From contig JARSSH010000021.1 of NCBI GenBank assembly GCA_029624815.1, positions 62,001 through 126,000 on the forward strand: a DNA stretch of 64,000 nucleotides, read 5' to 3'. Origin of the DNA: Candidatus Competibacter sp. GTDB taxonomy: Bacteria > Pseudomonadota > Gammaproteobacteria > Competibacterales > Competibacteraceae. Made by a program: the position numbers and the translations under genes. The notes beneath the pieces were generated by a model. It was not told the origin of the DNA. It searched no databases and saw only the letters and a program-made list of their open reading frames with translations. The number at the start of each line of letters is the position of its first letter. The first letter of the stretch is position 1. This document shows positions 10,217 through 25,293 of this stretch, one piece after another.

Positions 10217-10882
10217 ATGTCCTATATCCTCGACGCGTTGCGCAAGGCGGAACAGGAACGCCATCTCGGCCAGCCGCCGACCCTGACCACCGCGCCCCCC
10301 GAGACGGAACCCGCGCGGAACCGGTTCTGGTACGGGTTGACGATTTTGGGTCTCGGGCTCAATGCCGTGTTGCTGGCTTTCTTGCTCGGGGGGTTCCGGT
10401 TGATGCCCCAAGCCTCACCCGTCGCCATCCCGTCGCCGTCCGTCCCGTCCGCTCCACTCGCGCCCCGTCCCCTTCCGCCCGCGTCGGAAGTTTCGGAGGG
10501 AATTGGACCGCCGGCCGCGCCCCGCAAGGAACCGGCCAGCCAAGCGATGGAGTTCGAACCTTCGCTCCCGGCCCGCGCTCCGGCCAGCCGGGAGCGGCCC
10601 CCGGAACCGGCCCCGCCAACTGCGGCACCCAGCCCCGTGGCCTCCGCGTCCGCGCCGGAGCTGGAAACGCTGTCCGCCGACGCTCGGCGCGGCATTCCCG
10701 CCTTTAATCTCGATATTCACGTCTATAGCGCCGATGCCGACAAACGCTTTGTGGTTATCAATGGCCGGCATTATCGGGAAGGCGAGCGGTTGAGCGAGGG
10801 GCCGGTGCTGGAAAACGTGGTCCGTGACGGCGCGATCCTGCGTCAGGGCGATCGACGCTTCCGGTTGTCGGTGCGACGCTGA
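10217..10882 (+). CDS. gspB: General secretion pathway protein B (GspB/ExeB family)
   Basis: The 221-aa protein begins with the GspB signature SYILDALRKAEQER. It has one membrane helix at about residues 36-59, a long Pro/Ala-rich periplasmic spacer and a C-terminal globular GspB domain (about 155-221, with the segment DKRFVVINGRHYREGE). GspB partners the ExeA-type ATPase in secretin assembly. The start follows the upstream stop by one base, so the two are almost certainly one operon. The end of this gene is followed within five bases by a repeat element. Confidence 0.93.
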   Translation: MSYILDALRKAEQERHLGQPPTLTTAPPETEPARNRFWYGLTILGLGLNAVLLAFLLGGFRLMPQASPVAIPSPSVPSAPLAPRPLPPASEVSEGIGPPAAPRKEPASQAMEFEPSLPARAPASRERPPEPAPPTAAPSPVASASAPELETLSADARRGIPAFNLDIHVYSADADKRFVVINGRHYREGERLSEGPVLENVVRDGAILRQGDRRFRLSVRR

Positions 10883-10886
10883 CGCG

Positions 10887-11042
10887 TTATAGCAATTCCC
10901 GGTAAGTTTTATATTTCCCGCGTAGGGCGGGTTAGCGCAGCGTAACCCGCCGAAGTCACAATCAAATCGGCGGGTTACGGGCCGACGCCCTAACCCGCCC
11001 TACCCCTCTGAATCATAAAATCTATTGAGAAACGGTATTATT
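10887..11042. repeat. Palindromic repeat family 1, copy 1 (MITE-like)
   Basis: This 156-bp element recurs in inverted orientation at 22311-22466 and is almost identical; the clear difference is one G/C near the TATA end. Inside are nested inverted repeats: GTAGGGCGGGTTA pairs with TAACCCGCCCTAC, and GTAACCCGCCGA pairs with TCGGCGGGTTAC. The ends are TATAGCAATTCCC and the complement of AATACCGTTTCTC, which are imperfect terminal inverted repeats. It has no coding capacity. The structure fits a miniature inverted-repeat transposable element moved in trans. It fills most of the gap between gspB and pilU, which converge, and its hairpins may also end transcription. Confidence 0.85.
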
Positions 11043-11132
11043 CATCCCTCGATGCGCTCGACTGTCGGCGCATCGACTTGCGCCGCCGCGACCGGCGCTG
11101 CTTCCACGCCGCCGGTCGTCGGGCGGGCCGCT

Positions 11133-12302
11133 TCAGCGTTTGTGGTTTTCCTGAACCTGCAAATGCGTTTCGGCGGCGCGCGGCGGCAGCCTTCTGCTTT
11201 CCAGCTTGATCCGCAGCCGCAGGTTGTTGGCGGAATCGGCGTGGCGGATGGCGGTTTCGTAGCCGATCCGGCCGGATTCGTACAGATTGAATAACGCGTC
11301 GTCGAAGGTGACGATGCCCTGCTCGCCGGAACGGGCCATCAGACTCTTGATCTCCTTGACCCGGCCCTGAAAAATCAATTCGGTCATCAATGGCGTATTG
11401 AGCAGGATCTCCACCGCCGGAACCAGCCCCGGCCGATCCTCGCTCGGCAGCAGGCGCTGCGAAATGAAAGCCTTTACATTGAAGGACAGGTCCATCAATA
11501 CCTGCGCCCGTTTTTCTTCGGAGAAAAAATTGATGATACGATCGAAGGCCTGATCGGTATTGTTGGCATGCAGCGTGGTCAGGCACAGATGGCCGGTTTC
11601 GGCGAAATTGATCGCGGCCTGCATGGTTTCCCGATCCCGCACCTCGCCGATCAAAATCACGTTGGGCGCCTGACGCAAGGTGTTTTTCAGGGCCAGCTCA
11701 TAGGACTCGGTATCCGTGCCGACTTCGCGCTGGTCCACCAGGCACTGCTTGTGTTGATGGAAAAACTCGATGGGATCCTCGATGGTGATAATGTGCTCCT
11801 GGCACTGACTGTTGCGATAATCCACCATGGCCGCCATGGACGTGGTCTTGCCGCAACCGGTGCCACCGAGGAAAATCACCAGCCCGCGCTGAGTCATGGC
11901 GATATCCCGAAGAATCGGCGGCAGGTGAAGCTCCTCGATGCTCGGGATCTTCTGCTGGATCAAGCGCAGCACCATGCCGGCGCTGCCGCGCTGGGTGAAG
12001 GCGCTAACGCGGAAGCGCGCGATATCGGGGAAATTCAAGGAAAAATTGATTTCGTGGTGCTGGTCGAACTCCCGTGCCTGCCGGTCGCTCATGATCGAGC
12101 GCACCAGCAACATGGTCTGCTGCGGCGTCAGTTTTTGACCGCCGAGTCGTTGCACCAACTGGTTGACCTTGAGCGCCGGTGGGCTGCCGGCGGTGACGAA
12201 AATATCCGAGCCCCCACACTCCAGTAATTTAAGCGCCAATTCGTAAAGGTACTGAGTCGCCTTCTCATGATCGTCCACCATCCGTTTCGAATCTTGTCCC
12301 AT
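11133..12302 (-). CDS. pilU: Twitching motility ATPase, PilU type
   Basis: The 389-aa protein belongs to the PilT/PilU retraction ATPases. Walker A GGTGCGKT is at residues 146-153, the Asp box at IEDPIEF and Walker B at VILIGEVRDRETM. The AETGHLCLTTLHANN segment follows, and the C-terminal HADSANNLRLRIKL resembles PilU more than PilT. PilU works with PilT to power pilus retraction. The ATG at 12302 has a GAGGAG ribosome site eight bases upstream; Met8 is an alternative start. No pilT lies beside it, which is unusual because the two are commonly adjacent. Confidence 0.88.
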   Translation of the reverse strand: MGQDSKRMVDDHEKATQYLYELALKLLECGGSDIFVTAGSPPALKVNQLVQRLGGQKLTPQQTMLLVRSIMSDRQAREFDQHHEINFSLNFPDIARFRVSAFTQRGSAGMVLRLIQQKIPSIEELHLPPILRDIAMTQRGLVIFLGGTGCGKTTSMAAMVDYRNSQCQEHIITIEDPIEFFHQHKQCLVDQREVGTDTESYELALKNTLRQAPNVILIGEVRDRETMQAAINFAETGHLCLTTLHANNTDQAFDRIINFFSEEKRAQVLMDLSFNVKAFISQRLLPSEDRPGLVPAVEILLNTPLMTELIFQGRVKEIKSLMARSGEQGIVTFDDALFNLYESGRIGYETAIRHADSANNLRLRIKLESRRLPPRAAETHLQVQENHKR

Positions 12303-12539
12303 CTTCCGTTTCTCCTCGCTGAGCCAAGCGCATCACGGCAAGCCGTATCCGGCGGCGATGTCCGCTTCGGTCGTCCGATCCAAAGGAACGTCCGCCCACG
12401 CCACCCCGCTCTTCGAGTATCGCCAACTATTTCGTGCCGCGCAAACCGCGCGGAAGTCCGGCTTGACTGTCCCGGCCGCGCCAGCCTTCCCCGACGACGC
12501 GTAGCCGTATTCCATTCATTTCAGGAGATCATCGCCGCC

Positions 12540-13970
12540 ATGACCCGCTTCCGTCGTTTGTTCCCGTTCGCGCTGCCGGCGCTGTTCCTGTGTTGGGTGG
12601 CCGCCGCGCCGGCCCGCCCCGTCGCCGAATCTCCCTTGCCGGACTTTCGTAAACTGGTCAAACAGAACGAACCCGCCGTCGTCAATATCAGCACCACCCA
12701 GACCCCTAACCGGAAGCGTACCGCCCGTGTCCCCGGCCTGCTGGAACAGCCGGGTGGCGACAACCCCTATTTGGAGTTTTTCAAGCGCTTTTTTCAGGAT
12801 CGCCCGGAGTTGCCCGGCGAGCGCCAGGCCAACTCGCTGGGCTCGGGCTTCATCCTCTCGCCCGACGGCTATATCCTGACCAACGCCCACGTTGCCCAGG
12901 ACGCCGACAAGATCATCGTTCGGCTCAGCGACCAGCGGGAGCGGCCCGCCAAGCTCATCGGCGTGGACGAAATGACCGATGTCGCCCTGCTGAAGATCGA
13001 GGGCGAAAATCTGCAAGCCGTGAAAATTGGCGATTCCGATACGTTGGAGGTCGGTGAATGGGTGCTGGCCATCGGCTCGCCCTTCGGCCTGGAGCGCACC
13101 GCCACCCAGGGCATCGTCAGCGCGGTCGGCCGCAACCTGCCCAGCGGCACCTACGTGCCGTTCATCCAAAGCGACGTCGCGGTCAACCCCGGCAGCTCCG
13201 GCGGCCCGCTGTTCAACCTGCGCGGCGAGGTGGTCGGGATCAATTCGCAGATCTACAGCAGTTCCGGCGGCTACATGGGCTTGTCGTTCGCCATTCCCAT
13301 CAAGTTGGCGATGCAGGTGGTCGAACAGATCAAGTCCACCGGCGAGGTCACTCGCGGCTGGCTGGGCGTGCTACTGCAAGCGGTCAACAACGATCTGGCC
13401 GAGGCGTTCAAGCTGGACCGGCCGCGCGGGGCGCTGGTCGCGCAGATCCTGCCGGACAGCCCGGCCGCCAGCGCCGGCTTCAAGCAAGGCGATGTCATCC
13501 TGCGCTATGGCGGCGAGCCGGTGGAGGATTCCTCGCAACTGCCGCGGATGATCGGCGTGACGCCGGTCGGCAAGACCGTGGCCATGTCGATCCTGCGCAA
13601 CGGCGAACCGCTGGAAATCAAGGCCACCATCGCCCGGCTGGAAGCGACCGAGGAAGCCGTCTCCACCATGGACGAACACAGCGATCCCCTGTTGCAAATC
13701 ACCGTCGCCGATCTGAGCAATGAACAACGTCGCGGCTTGGGCGCGGAAGAGCGCGGCGTGCTGGTCGCCGCGCTCGACGAGGGTCCGGCCGCGAACGCCG
13801 GCCTGTACCCGGACGACATCATCCTGGAGGTCAACTACACGCCGGTGAAAAGCGCCAGCCAATTCGTGGATCTGATCAAGGATCTGCCCAAGGGCAAGGT
13901 GGTGTCGGTGCTGGTGCGGCGGGACAACGAATCGCTGTACCTGGCCATACGCATGCCCGAGCAGGGCTGA
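12540..13970 (+). CDS. Periplasmic serine protease, Do/DegQ-MucD type
   Basis: The 476-aa protein has a signal peptide (about 1-26) and a trypsin-like domain with catalytic His117 (TNAHV), Asp147 (DVALLKIE) and Ser220 (NPGSSGG). Two PDZ domains follow (about 285-370 and 395-470). This is the layout of DegP, DegQ and MucD, which degrade or refold damaged envelope proteins. The start is ATG 12540 behind an AGGAG site, and longer in-frame readings lack a signal peptide. It is divergent from pilU, with 237 bases between them, and accA follows 17 bases downstream. The exact paralogue (DegP, DegQ or MucD) cannot be settled by eye. Confidence 0.94.
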   Translation: MTRFRRLFPFALPALFLCWVAAAPARPVAESPLPDFRKLVKQNEPAVVNISTTQTPNRKRTARVPGLLEQPGGDNPYLEFFKRFFQDRPELPGERQANSLGSGFILSPDGYILTNAHVAQDADKIIVRLSDQRERPAKLIGVDEMTDVALLKIEGENLQAVKIGDSDTLEVGEWVLAIGSPFGLERTATQGIVSAVGRNLPSGTYVPFIQSDVAVNPGSSGGPLFNLRGEVVGINSQIYSSSGGYMGLSFAIPIKLAMQVVEQIKSTGEVTRGWLGVLLQAVNNDLAEAFKLDRPRGALVAQILPDSPAASAGFKQGDVILRYGGEPVEDSSQLPRMIGVTPVGKTVAMSILRNGEPLEIKATIARLEATEEAVSTMDEHSDPLLQITVADLSNEQRRGLGAEERGVLVAALDEGPAANAGLYPDDIILEVNYTPVKSASQFVDLIKDLPKGKVVSVLVRRDNESLYLAIRMPEQG

Positions 13971-13987
13971 TCCTCGAAAGAACGCCG

Positions 13988-15028
13988 ATGAATCCGAACA
14001 ACTGTCTGGACTTCGAACGGCCCATCGCCGAACTGGAGGCGATGCTCAAGGAATTGCGGCATCTCAGCGCCGAGCAGGATCTCAATATTCACGACGAGAT
14101 CGCCCGGCTGGAGGCCAAAAGCAAGGCGCTCACCGATTCCATCTTCGCCAGCCTGACGCCGTGGCAGATCTCGCAAATCGCCCGCCATCCGCTGCGGCCC
14201 TACACGCTGGACTACGTGGAACGGTTGTTCGCCGACTTCGAGGAACTGCACGGCGACCGCGCCTTCGCCGACGACCACGCCATCGTCGGCGGAGTGGCGC
14301 GGCTGGATGGGCGGCCGGTGCTGGTGATCGGCCATCAGAAGGGCCGCGACACCAAGGAGAAGATTTACCGCAACTTCGGCATGCCGCGCCCGGAAGGCTA
14401 TCGCAAGGCGCTGCGGCTGATGAAACTGGCCGAGCGCTTCCGGCTGCCGGTGCTGACCTTCATCGACACGCCGGGCGCCTATCCCGGCATCGGCGCCGAG
14501 GAACGCGGGCAGAGCGAGGCCATCGCCCGCAATCTGTTCGAGATGAGCCGGCTGCGGACGCCGGTGATCTGCCTGGTGATCGGCGAGGGCGGTTCCGGCG
14601 GGGCGCTGGCGATTGGAGTCGGCGACCGGGTATTGATGCTGCAATACAGCACCTATTCGGTGATCTCGCCGGAGGGCTGCGCGGCGATCCTGTGGAAGAG
14701 CGCCGACAAGGCCCCCGACGCCGCCGAGGCCATGGGCTTGACCGCCGACAAACTGCACAAGCTCAACCTGATCGACGCCATCGTTCCCGAGCCGCCCGGC
14801 GGCGCGCACCGCGACATGGCGCGGATGGCGGAACATGTGGGCGCCGCGCTGCGGGCGAATCTGTCGCAGTTGGACGCGCTATCCATGGACGAACTGCTGG
14901 AGCAGCGCCACCAGCGCCTGATGGCCTACGGAGTGTTCAAGGAAGCCGCGCCGGCCACCTCGCTGCAATCGACTTGGCAAAGCAGCGTGGCCGCCCTGCT
15001 GGGGAAGGACAAGAGCGGGGAAGGATAA
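13988..15028 (+). CDS. accA: Acetyl-CoA carboxylase carboxyltransferase subunit alpha
   Basis: This 346-aa protein matches AccA throughout: [18 protein letters not shown] at the start, [19 protein letters not shown] in the middle, and the oxyanion-hole region [15 protein letters not shown]. With AccD it transfers the carboxyl group from biotin to acetyl-CoA, the first step of fatty acid synthesis. It is about 25 residues longer than the E. coli protein because of a C-terminal tail (about 322-346) rich in Ala, Ser and Gln. It opens the housekeeping run that continues to ispDF. Confidence 0.98.
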   Translation: MNPNNCLDFERPIAELEAMLKELRHLSAEQDLNIHDEIARLEAKSKALTDSIFASLTPWQISQIARHPLRPYTLDYVERLFADFEELHGDRAFADDHAIVGGVARLDGRPVLVIGHQKGRDTKEKIYRNFGMPRPEGYRKALRLMKLAERFRLPVLTFIDTPGAYPGIGAEERGQSEAIARNLFEMSRLRTPVICLVIGEGGSGGALAIGVGDRVLMLQYSTYSVISPEGCAAILWKSADKAPDAAEAMGLTADKLHKLNLIDAIVPEPPGGAHRDMARMAEHVGAALRANLSQLDALSMDELLEQRHQRLMAYGVFKEAAPATSLQSTWQSSVAALLGKDKSGEG

Positions 15029-15071
15029 GCCCGCATCTTCCCCAGTCGCCCCCGTTGCGCCGCGCCGCCCA

Positions 15072-20346
<5,275 letters not shown>

Positions 20347-20501
20347 GCGGAACGCGAACGGCTGTTTTGGTTCTTTCCCTTCGAGCCGAAACCGCGGCTT
20401 CCGCGCCTCCTCGCCCCAGCGGGGTCCGAGGGCGCGCGGAGGCATCGGCCCTCGGCGGCGGCGCCGCAAGGCCCAACTCTCCCTTTCCCGATCCTCGAAT
20501 C

Positions 20502-20840
20502 ATGCAGATCCTGGTGGCGGCGCTCATCGCCGTGCTGGTTTTTCTACAATACCTGCTATGGATCGCCGAGGACGGCGTCCGGCAAACCCATGCCCTGCGA
20601 ATCGCCATCCAGGCACAGCGGGAGGACAACGCGGCGCTGGCCGAGCGCAACAGCGCGCTGGCGGCCGAGGTTGAAGACCTGAAGCGCGGCTTGATGGCCA
20701 TCGAGGAGCGGGCGCGCTCCGACATGGGCATGATCCGCAAGGACGAGACCTTCTATCGCTTGCTTGAGCCGCCGCTGGACGCGACCCCGAACCCATCCAG
20801 CCCGCCCGCCGACCAATCCTCCGCCGGGCAACGGCATTGA
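20502..20840 (+). CDS. ftsB: Cell division protein FtsB
   Basis: The 112-aa protein has one N-terminal membrane helix (about residues 3-22) followed by a coiled coil (about 28-70) and the family segment [21 protein letters not shown]. FtsB forms a complex with FtsL and FtsQ that activates septal peptidoglycan synthesis. ATG 20502 gives the correct membrane topology; the longer upstream reading has no support. It lies between eno and ispD, as in many Gammaproteobacteria, and its stop overlaps the TTG start of the next gene. Confidence 0.94.
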   Translation: MQILVAALIAVLVFLQYLLWIAEDGVRQTHALRIAIQAQREDNAALAERNSALAAEVEDLKRGLMAIEERARSDMGMIRKDETFYRLLEPPLDATPNPSSPPADQSSAGQRH

Positions 20841-22138
20841 GCGAACCTCCCAAGCCCCTTCCTTTCCCTGAAACGCCGTCGCTGGCCGCCCCCCGGCATT
20901 GGGTGCTGATACCCGCCGCCGGCGCCGGCAAACGCATGGGTTCGACCATCCCCAAACAGTATCTGCCGCTGGCCGGCCGACCGGTCATCGCCCACACCCT
21001 GGATATTTTCCTGCGGCACCCGCGCATCGCCGGCTTGGTGGCGATCATCGGCGGCGAGGACGAGTGGTGGCCGGCGGTAGCCGCGAACCTCGCGCCCGCC
21101 AAACCGCTGTGGGTGGTCGAGGGCGGCGTGGAACGTTGCCATTCCGTGCGGAACGGCTTGGAAGCGCTGCGGGAGCATGCCCACTCGGACGATTGGGTTT
21201 TGGTGCACGACGCCGCCCGTCCCTGCCTGACCGGCGCGGATCTGGACCGGCTGCTGGACCAACTGGCGGACGATCCGGTCGGCGGGTTGCTGGCCGCGCC
21301 GGTGCGCGACACCCTGAAACGGGCGAACGGAACCGGACAGGTCGCGACGACCGTGGATCGATCTCGGCTCTGGCACGCGCTGACCCCACAGATGTTCCGG
21401 CTGGGCCTGCTGCGCGAATCGCTGCGCGCGGCGCTGGCGCGTGGCCTGCTGGTGACGGACGAGGCGGCGGCGCTGGAAGCGGCCGGTTTCGCTCCCCGGC
21501 TGATCGAGGGCCGGGCGGACAACCTGAAGATCACCCGACCGGAAGATCTGGCTCTGGCCGAGTTTTATCTCGCCGGAAAACGGAGGGCGGAGGATGGGGG
21601 ACAGGGAGCGGAACACTCCCCTGCTCCCCACATCCCGCCGCCCGCCTCCCATTCCCTCAATCCCGGTTTCGCGCGCATCGGCCACGGTTTCGACGTGCAC
21701 GCCTTCGGGCCGGGCGAGTTCATCACCCTGGGCGGGGTCCACATCCCGCATTCCCGGAGCCTGGTCGCCCATTCCGACGGCGACGTGTTGTTGCACGCCT
21801 TGTGTGATGCGTTGCTGGGCGCGGCCGGTTTGGGCGACATCGGTCACCACTTTCCCGACAGCGACGCGGAGTTCGAGGACATCGACAGCCGGATTCTGTT
21901 GCGACGGGTGGCGGCGTTGTTGCGGGAACGCCACCTGGCGGTCGGCAACGTGGACGCCACCATCGTCGCCCAAGCCCCCAAAATGGCTCCGCACATTGCC
22001 GCCATGCGGGAGCACATCGCGGCCGATTTGCGCATCGAACCGGGCCGGGTCAACCTCAAGGCCACCACCACCGAACGGTTGGGTTACGTCGGCCGCGGCG
22101 AGGGCCTCGCCGTTCACGCGGTGGCGCTGATATTTTGA
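20837..22138 (+). CDS. ispDF: Fused IspD-IspF: MEP cytidylyltransferase / MECDP synthase
   Basis: The 433-aa protein contains IspD (about 21-250; nucleotide motif [10 protein letters not shown], then VHDAARPCL) and IspF (about 279-433; metal ligands Asp286 and His288 in GHGFDVHAF, and [17 protein letters not shown]). The two act in the non-mevalonate isoprenoid pathway, IspD before IspE and IspF after it. Gammaproteobacteria normally have separate ispD and ispF genes; fusions are typical of alpha- and epsilonproteobacteria. The linker, about 28 residues of Gly, Ala, Ser and Pro, is encoded by a GC-rich hairpin. The start is TTG 20837, overlapping the ftsB stop. Confidence 0.95.
   Translation: MSEPPKPLPFPETPSLAAPRHWVLIPAAGAGKRMGSTIPKQYLPLAGRPVIAHTLDIFLRHPRIAGLVAIIGGEDEWWPAVAANLAPAKPLWVVEGGVERCHSVRNGLEALREHAHSDDWVLVHDAARPCLTGADLDRLLDQLADDPVGGLLAAPVRDTLKRANGTGQVATTVDRSRLWHALTPQMFRLGLLRESLRAALARGLLVTDEAAALEAAGFAPRLIEGRADNLKITRPEDLALAEFYLAGKRRAEDGGQGAEHSPAPHIPPPASHSLNPGFARIGHGFDVHAFGPGEFITLGGVHIPHSRSLVAHSDGDVLLHALCDALLGAAGLGDIGHHFPDSDAEFEDIDSRILLRRVAALLRERHLAVGNVDATIVAQAPKMAPHIAAMREHIAADLRIEPGRVNLKATTTERLGYVGRGEGLAVHAVALIF
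21581..21650. repeat. GC-rich imperfect hairpin inside the ispDF linker
   Basis: Between the IspD and IspF domains the DNA forms an imperfect inverted repeat. The purine-rich arm at about 21581-21612 (GGAGGGCGGAGGATGGGGGA at its start) pairs with the pyrimidine-rich arm at about 21615-21650 (CCTGCTCCCC, then CCCGCCTCC). Such arms look like an intergenic repeat rather than coding sequence, yet they are read in frame as a flexible linker. No second copy was noticed in the window. Confidence 0.6.
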
Positions 22139-22310
22139 CGGGAGGGTTCCGGTCGATGGTTTCCAGCACCGCCGCTCAGACAAGTCTCATTGCGCGGATC
22201 GTCCCACCCCTCGTTCTCGCTCGCGCCTAGTCCCCCCGGATTCGGTCTCCGATCTTGCGCTTGGCGCATCCAGATCTCCAAGTCCGGAGGCGTTAACGGG
22301 CGACTGTAGA

Positions 22311-22466
22311 AATAATACCGTTTCTCAATAGATTTTATGATTCAGAGGGGTAGGGCGGGTTAGGGCGTCGGCCCGTAACCCGCCGATTTGATTGTGACTT
22401 CGGCGGGTTACGCTGCGCTAACCCGCCCTACGCGGGAAATATAAAACTTACCGGGAATTGGTATAA
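22311..22466. repeat. Palindromic repeat family 1, copy 2 (MITE-like), inverted
   Basis: This is the reverse complement of the element at 10887-11042 over its full 156 bp, with one clear base difference near the TATA end. It abuts an EAL-domain fragment read on the minus strand: coding similarity stops exactly at the right edge of the element, so its insertion may have cut that gene. The near-identity of copies 11 kb apart implies recent spread. The 172 bases to its left, after ispDF, show no gene. Confidence 0.85.
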
Positions 22467-22690
22467 CCTTGGGCTTCCTGGCAGCCCCTGCCGCTAAGAA
22501 ATTCCGCCTGGCCGGCTTCTTCAACGCCTTCGGCGACCAGTTTGAGTTTCAGCGCCTTCCCCATCCCGGTGATCGCCTCGGTGATCGCCATGTCATTTGG
22601 ATCCGAGAGAATATCCCGCACGAAGGACTGATCGATTTTGAGTTTGTCGATTGGCAACCGTTTCAGGTAGCTCAAGATGGATATTCAGAA
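22467..22690 (-). pseudogene. EAL-domain remnant, truncated at both ends
   Basis: On the minus strand the translation gives a typical C-terminal EAL segment: SYLKRLPIDKLKIDQSFVRD, then about 30 residues, then LVAEGVEEAGQAEFL and GCQEAQGY. In c-di-GMP phosphodiesterases this is the region holding the catalytic KIDQSF and AEGVE motifs. The reading is blocked by a stop just ahead of SYLK, so the first two thirds of the domain, including the EAL motif itself, are missing. It is also cut by the repeat element where the final lobe should begin. It is dead as a phosphodiesterase. It is not a copy of the EAL domain at 25442-28576, whose matching residues differ widely. Confidence 0.85.
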
Positions 22691-22793
22691 AAACACATGG
22701 CCGCCATCGCCCTGTCCCGCATGATAGGATAAATAAATTAGCGTTCGGCACACAAAGACGGCGGCACAGATCACCGCTGGCGGAGAACAGATC

Positions 22794-24173
22794 ATGAGCA
22801 TGCAGGACATCATGCAAGCCGAGTTGGCGGCGATTTACACTGGCCATGGCAAGGAAATCCTGGCCAAAATCGCGCCCTTGTTGGAACCGGAACTGCCGGC
22901 GATCGTGGACGTGTTTTACGATGAATTCCTACGGATCCCCGAACCGGCCCGTATCCTCAAGCACCACATCGTACAAAAAAACCTGCGCTTGTCGCTGGCG
23001 CAATGGATCGCTTCGCTGTTCGCGCCCCACCAAGCGGCGGACATTCCCGCTCTCGTCGAACGGCAAAAGCATATAGGCATGGTTCATGCAGGTATCAACG
23101 TCAACCTCAGTTACTTCACGCACGGCATCAGCATCCTGAAGCGCGAGATTTACCAACGCCTCAAACGGCATTATTCGGAACCAGAAACGTTCTCAACGGC
23201 GTTCATACTGATCGATCAGCTATTCGATCTCTTGACCGGAATCATTGCCGAAGCCTACTTCCTTAGCGAAATCACTTACGAAACCAACGAATTGTCGCTG
23301 AAAATGAAGGGGGTCAGCCTGAACGCGGCCATCGAGTGCGAGCGTTTGCGCGCCTCGCTGCTGGACTGGCTGCGCGCCACGCTGACCCTCCTCTATCAAG
23401 CCGCCGAACCGGATCCGAACAGCCTGCCCAAGCTGCAATACTCCAATTTCGGCTTGTGGGTGATTTACAAGGCCGACTTGCTGTCGCACACGCTGCACAT
23501 CTCGACCGATCTCAAAAAGCAGATTCGGGAAATCGACGATGCGTTGTTCCAAGCCGCAAGATATCGAGCCGCCGGCGAAAACGAACGCTTCTTCGAAGCG
23601 ATTGGCCTGTTGAACGACGCCGTCACCAAGACTTCCTGGTTCATCTCCTCCCTGGTCGATCAAATGATGGAAATCGACAGCGGCCTGGATATCCTCACCC
23701 GTTTGTTCAATCGCCGTTATCTCGATACCATCCTGCGCCGGCAAACCGATATCAGCCTCAAGCAGGGCCTGCCCTATGCGGTTCTCGTCATCGACCTCGA
23801 TCACTTCAAGCAGGTCAACGACCGTCACGGCCACGAAAGCGGCGACATCCTGCTAAAAAGCTTCGCCGAATTGCTGCTGCTCTCCGTGCGCACCAGCGAT
23901 TTCATTTTCCGCTACGGCGGCGAGGAATTTCTGATCGTGCTCGGCAACGTCGAAGTAAAAGAGGCGCTAGGCATCGCCGAAAAGATCCGGAGCCGCTGCG
24001 AAATGCAAGCCTTCAGGTTGGCCGGCGACCTATCCATCCGTCAGACGTGCAGTATCGGCATCGGCATTCACGACGGGCATCCCGACTACGCAAGAACGGT
24101 TCGGCAGGCCGACGCCGCCCTGTACGAAGCGAAAAAAACCGGACGGAACCGCACGATCGTCGCGACCGAGTGA
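22794..24173 (+). CDS. Globin-coupled diguanylate cyclase, DosC type
   Basis: The 459-aa protein aligns by eye with E. coli DosC (YddV) along its length. The N-terminal sensor globin (about 1-165) has proximal His98 in GMVHAGINV and Tyr42 in FYDEF, matching the DosC haem ligand His98 and distal Tyr43. The middle domain contains the family segment NFGLWVIYKADLL. The C-terminal GGDEF domain has GGEEF preceded by the I-site RTSD. It should make c-di-GMP in response to oxygen or another gas. A GGAG site precedes ATG 22794. The partner phosphodiesterase DosP is not beside it, but a PAS/GGDEF/EAL gene lies just past truD. Confidence 0.92.
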   Translation: MSMQDIMQAELAAIYTGHGKEILAKIAPLLEPELPAIVDVFYDEFLRIPEPARILKHHIVQKNLRLSLAQWIASLFAPHQAADIPALVERQKHIGMVHAGINVNLSYFTHGISILKREIYQRLKRHYSEPETFSTAFILIDQLFDLLTGIIAEAYFLSEITYETNELSLKMKGVSLNAAIECERLRASLLDWLRATLTLLYQAAEPDPNSLPKLQYSNFGLWVIYKADLLSHTLHISTDLKKQIREIDDALFQAARYRAAGENERFFEAIGLLNDAVTKTSWFISSLVDQMMEIDSGLDILTRLFNRRYLDTILRRQTDISLKQGLPYAVLVIDLDHFKQVNDRHGHESGDILLKSFAELLLLSVRTSDFIFRYGGEEFLIVLGNVEVKEALGIAEKIRSRCEMQAFRLAGDLSIRQTCSIGIGIHDGHPDYARTVRQADAALYEAKKTGRNRTIVATE

Positions 24174-24233
24174 AAGCGTCCGCCCCCGCCACCTCTCTTT
24201 CCTCTCTCCGAACCGCCATTTTCCCCAACCGCC

Positions 24234-25283
24234 ATGCGCGATGAACTCGACCCCGCCACGCTTCCCCACGCTTACGGCCCGCCTCGCTCCAGCGGTCGGC
24301 TGCGTGCCGCCCCCGAGGATTTTCGGGTGCGCGAGGAGCTGGATTTCGCCCCGGACGGCGCCGGCGAGCATGTCTGGCTGTGGGTGCGCAAGCGCGGCGC
24401 CAACACCGACTGGGTGGCGCGGCAATTGGCGCGACGGGCGGGCGTGCCGCCAAGCGCGGTCAGCTATGCCGGCCTCAAGGACCGCCACGCCGTCACCGAG
24501 CAATGGTTCTCCATACACCTGCCCGGCCAGGCCGATCCGGACTGGAGCGCCGGCCCCGACGCCGATTTCACCGTACTCAAGGCGCTGCGCCATTCCCGCA
24601 AGCTGCGGCGCGGCGCTCTGCGCGGCAACGCCTTTCGCATTGTGGCGCGCGAGCTGAACGGCGATCCGACCGAACTGACGGCGCGGTTCGAACGCATCGC
24701 CGCGACTGGCGTCCCCAACTATTTCGGCGAACAGCGCTTTGGCCGGGAGGGCGGCAACCTGGAACGGGCGGCGGCGATGCTGGAGGGACGGGAGAAAGTA
24801 CGCGACCGGCAACAACGGGGTCTGTATCTATCCGCCGCCCGTTCGGCGCTGTTCAACGCCGTGCTGGCCCGACGGGTGGCCGAGGGTAGTTGGAATCGGG
24901 CGCTGCCCGGCGAGGTGCTGATGCTGGCCGGCAGCCACAGCATCTTCGCGATCGAGGAGGCGGACGATGCGATCCGTCAGCGGCTCGCCGCCTTCGACCT
25001 GCACCCGACCGGCCCGCTGTGGGGCGTCGGCGAATTGTCGAGCGCCGGCGCGGCGCGGGATCTGGAAACGGCGGTGGTCGCCGCGCGGCCCCTTTTTCGC
25101 GACGGGCTGGCGGCGGCGGGGTTGAAACAGGAGCGGCGGGCCTTGCGGCTGATGGCGCGGGATGCGACGCTGGAATGGTCCGAGCCCGGCGTCGCCGTAC
25201 TCAGCTTCCGCTTACCGGCCGGCGCTTACGCGACCGCGGTGCTGCGGGAATGGATCGAACCGGACATCGCCCCGGCGCGTTGA
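24234..25283 (+). CDS. truD: tRNA pseudouridine(13) synthase TruD
   Basis: The 349-aa protein has the TruD catalytic motif YAGLKDRHAVTEQWFS with nucleophilic Asp83. It also has the conserved PNYFGEQRFG segment and the C-terminal LPAGAYATAVLREWI. TruD isomerises U13 in tRNA(Glu). In E. coli truD lies beside ispF and ispD; here it is separated from ispDF by the repeat/EAL remnant and the globin-cyclase gene. That suggests a 2-kb insertion between formerly adjacent genes. Confidence 0.97.
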   Translation: MRDELDPATLPHAYGPPRSSGRLRAAPEDFRVREELDFAPDGAGEHVWLWVRKRGANTDWVARQLARRAGVPPSAVSYAGLKDRHAVTEQWFSIHLPGQADPDWSAGPDADFTVLKALRHSRKLRRGALRGNAFRIVARELNGDPTELTARFERIAATGVPNYFGEQRFGREGGNLERAAAMLEGREKVRDRQQRGLYLSAARSALFNAVLARRVAEGSWNRALPGEVLMLAGSHSIFAIEEADDAIRQRLAAFDLHPTGPLWGVGELSSAGAARDLETAVVAARPLFRDGLAAAGLKQERRALRLMARDATLEWSEPGVAVLSFRLPAGAYATAVLREWIEPDIAPAR

Positions 25284-25293
25284 CCCCCCATCG

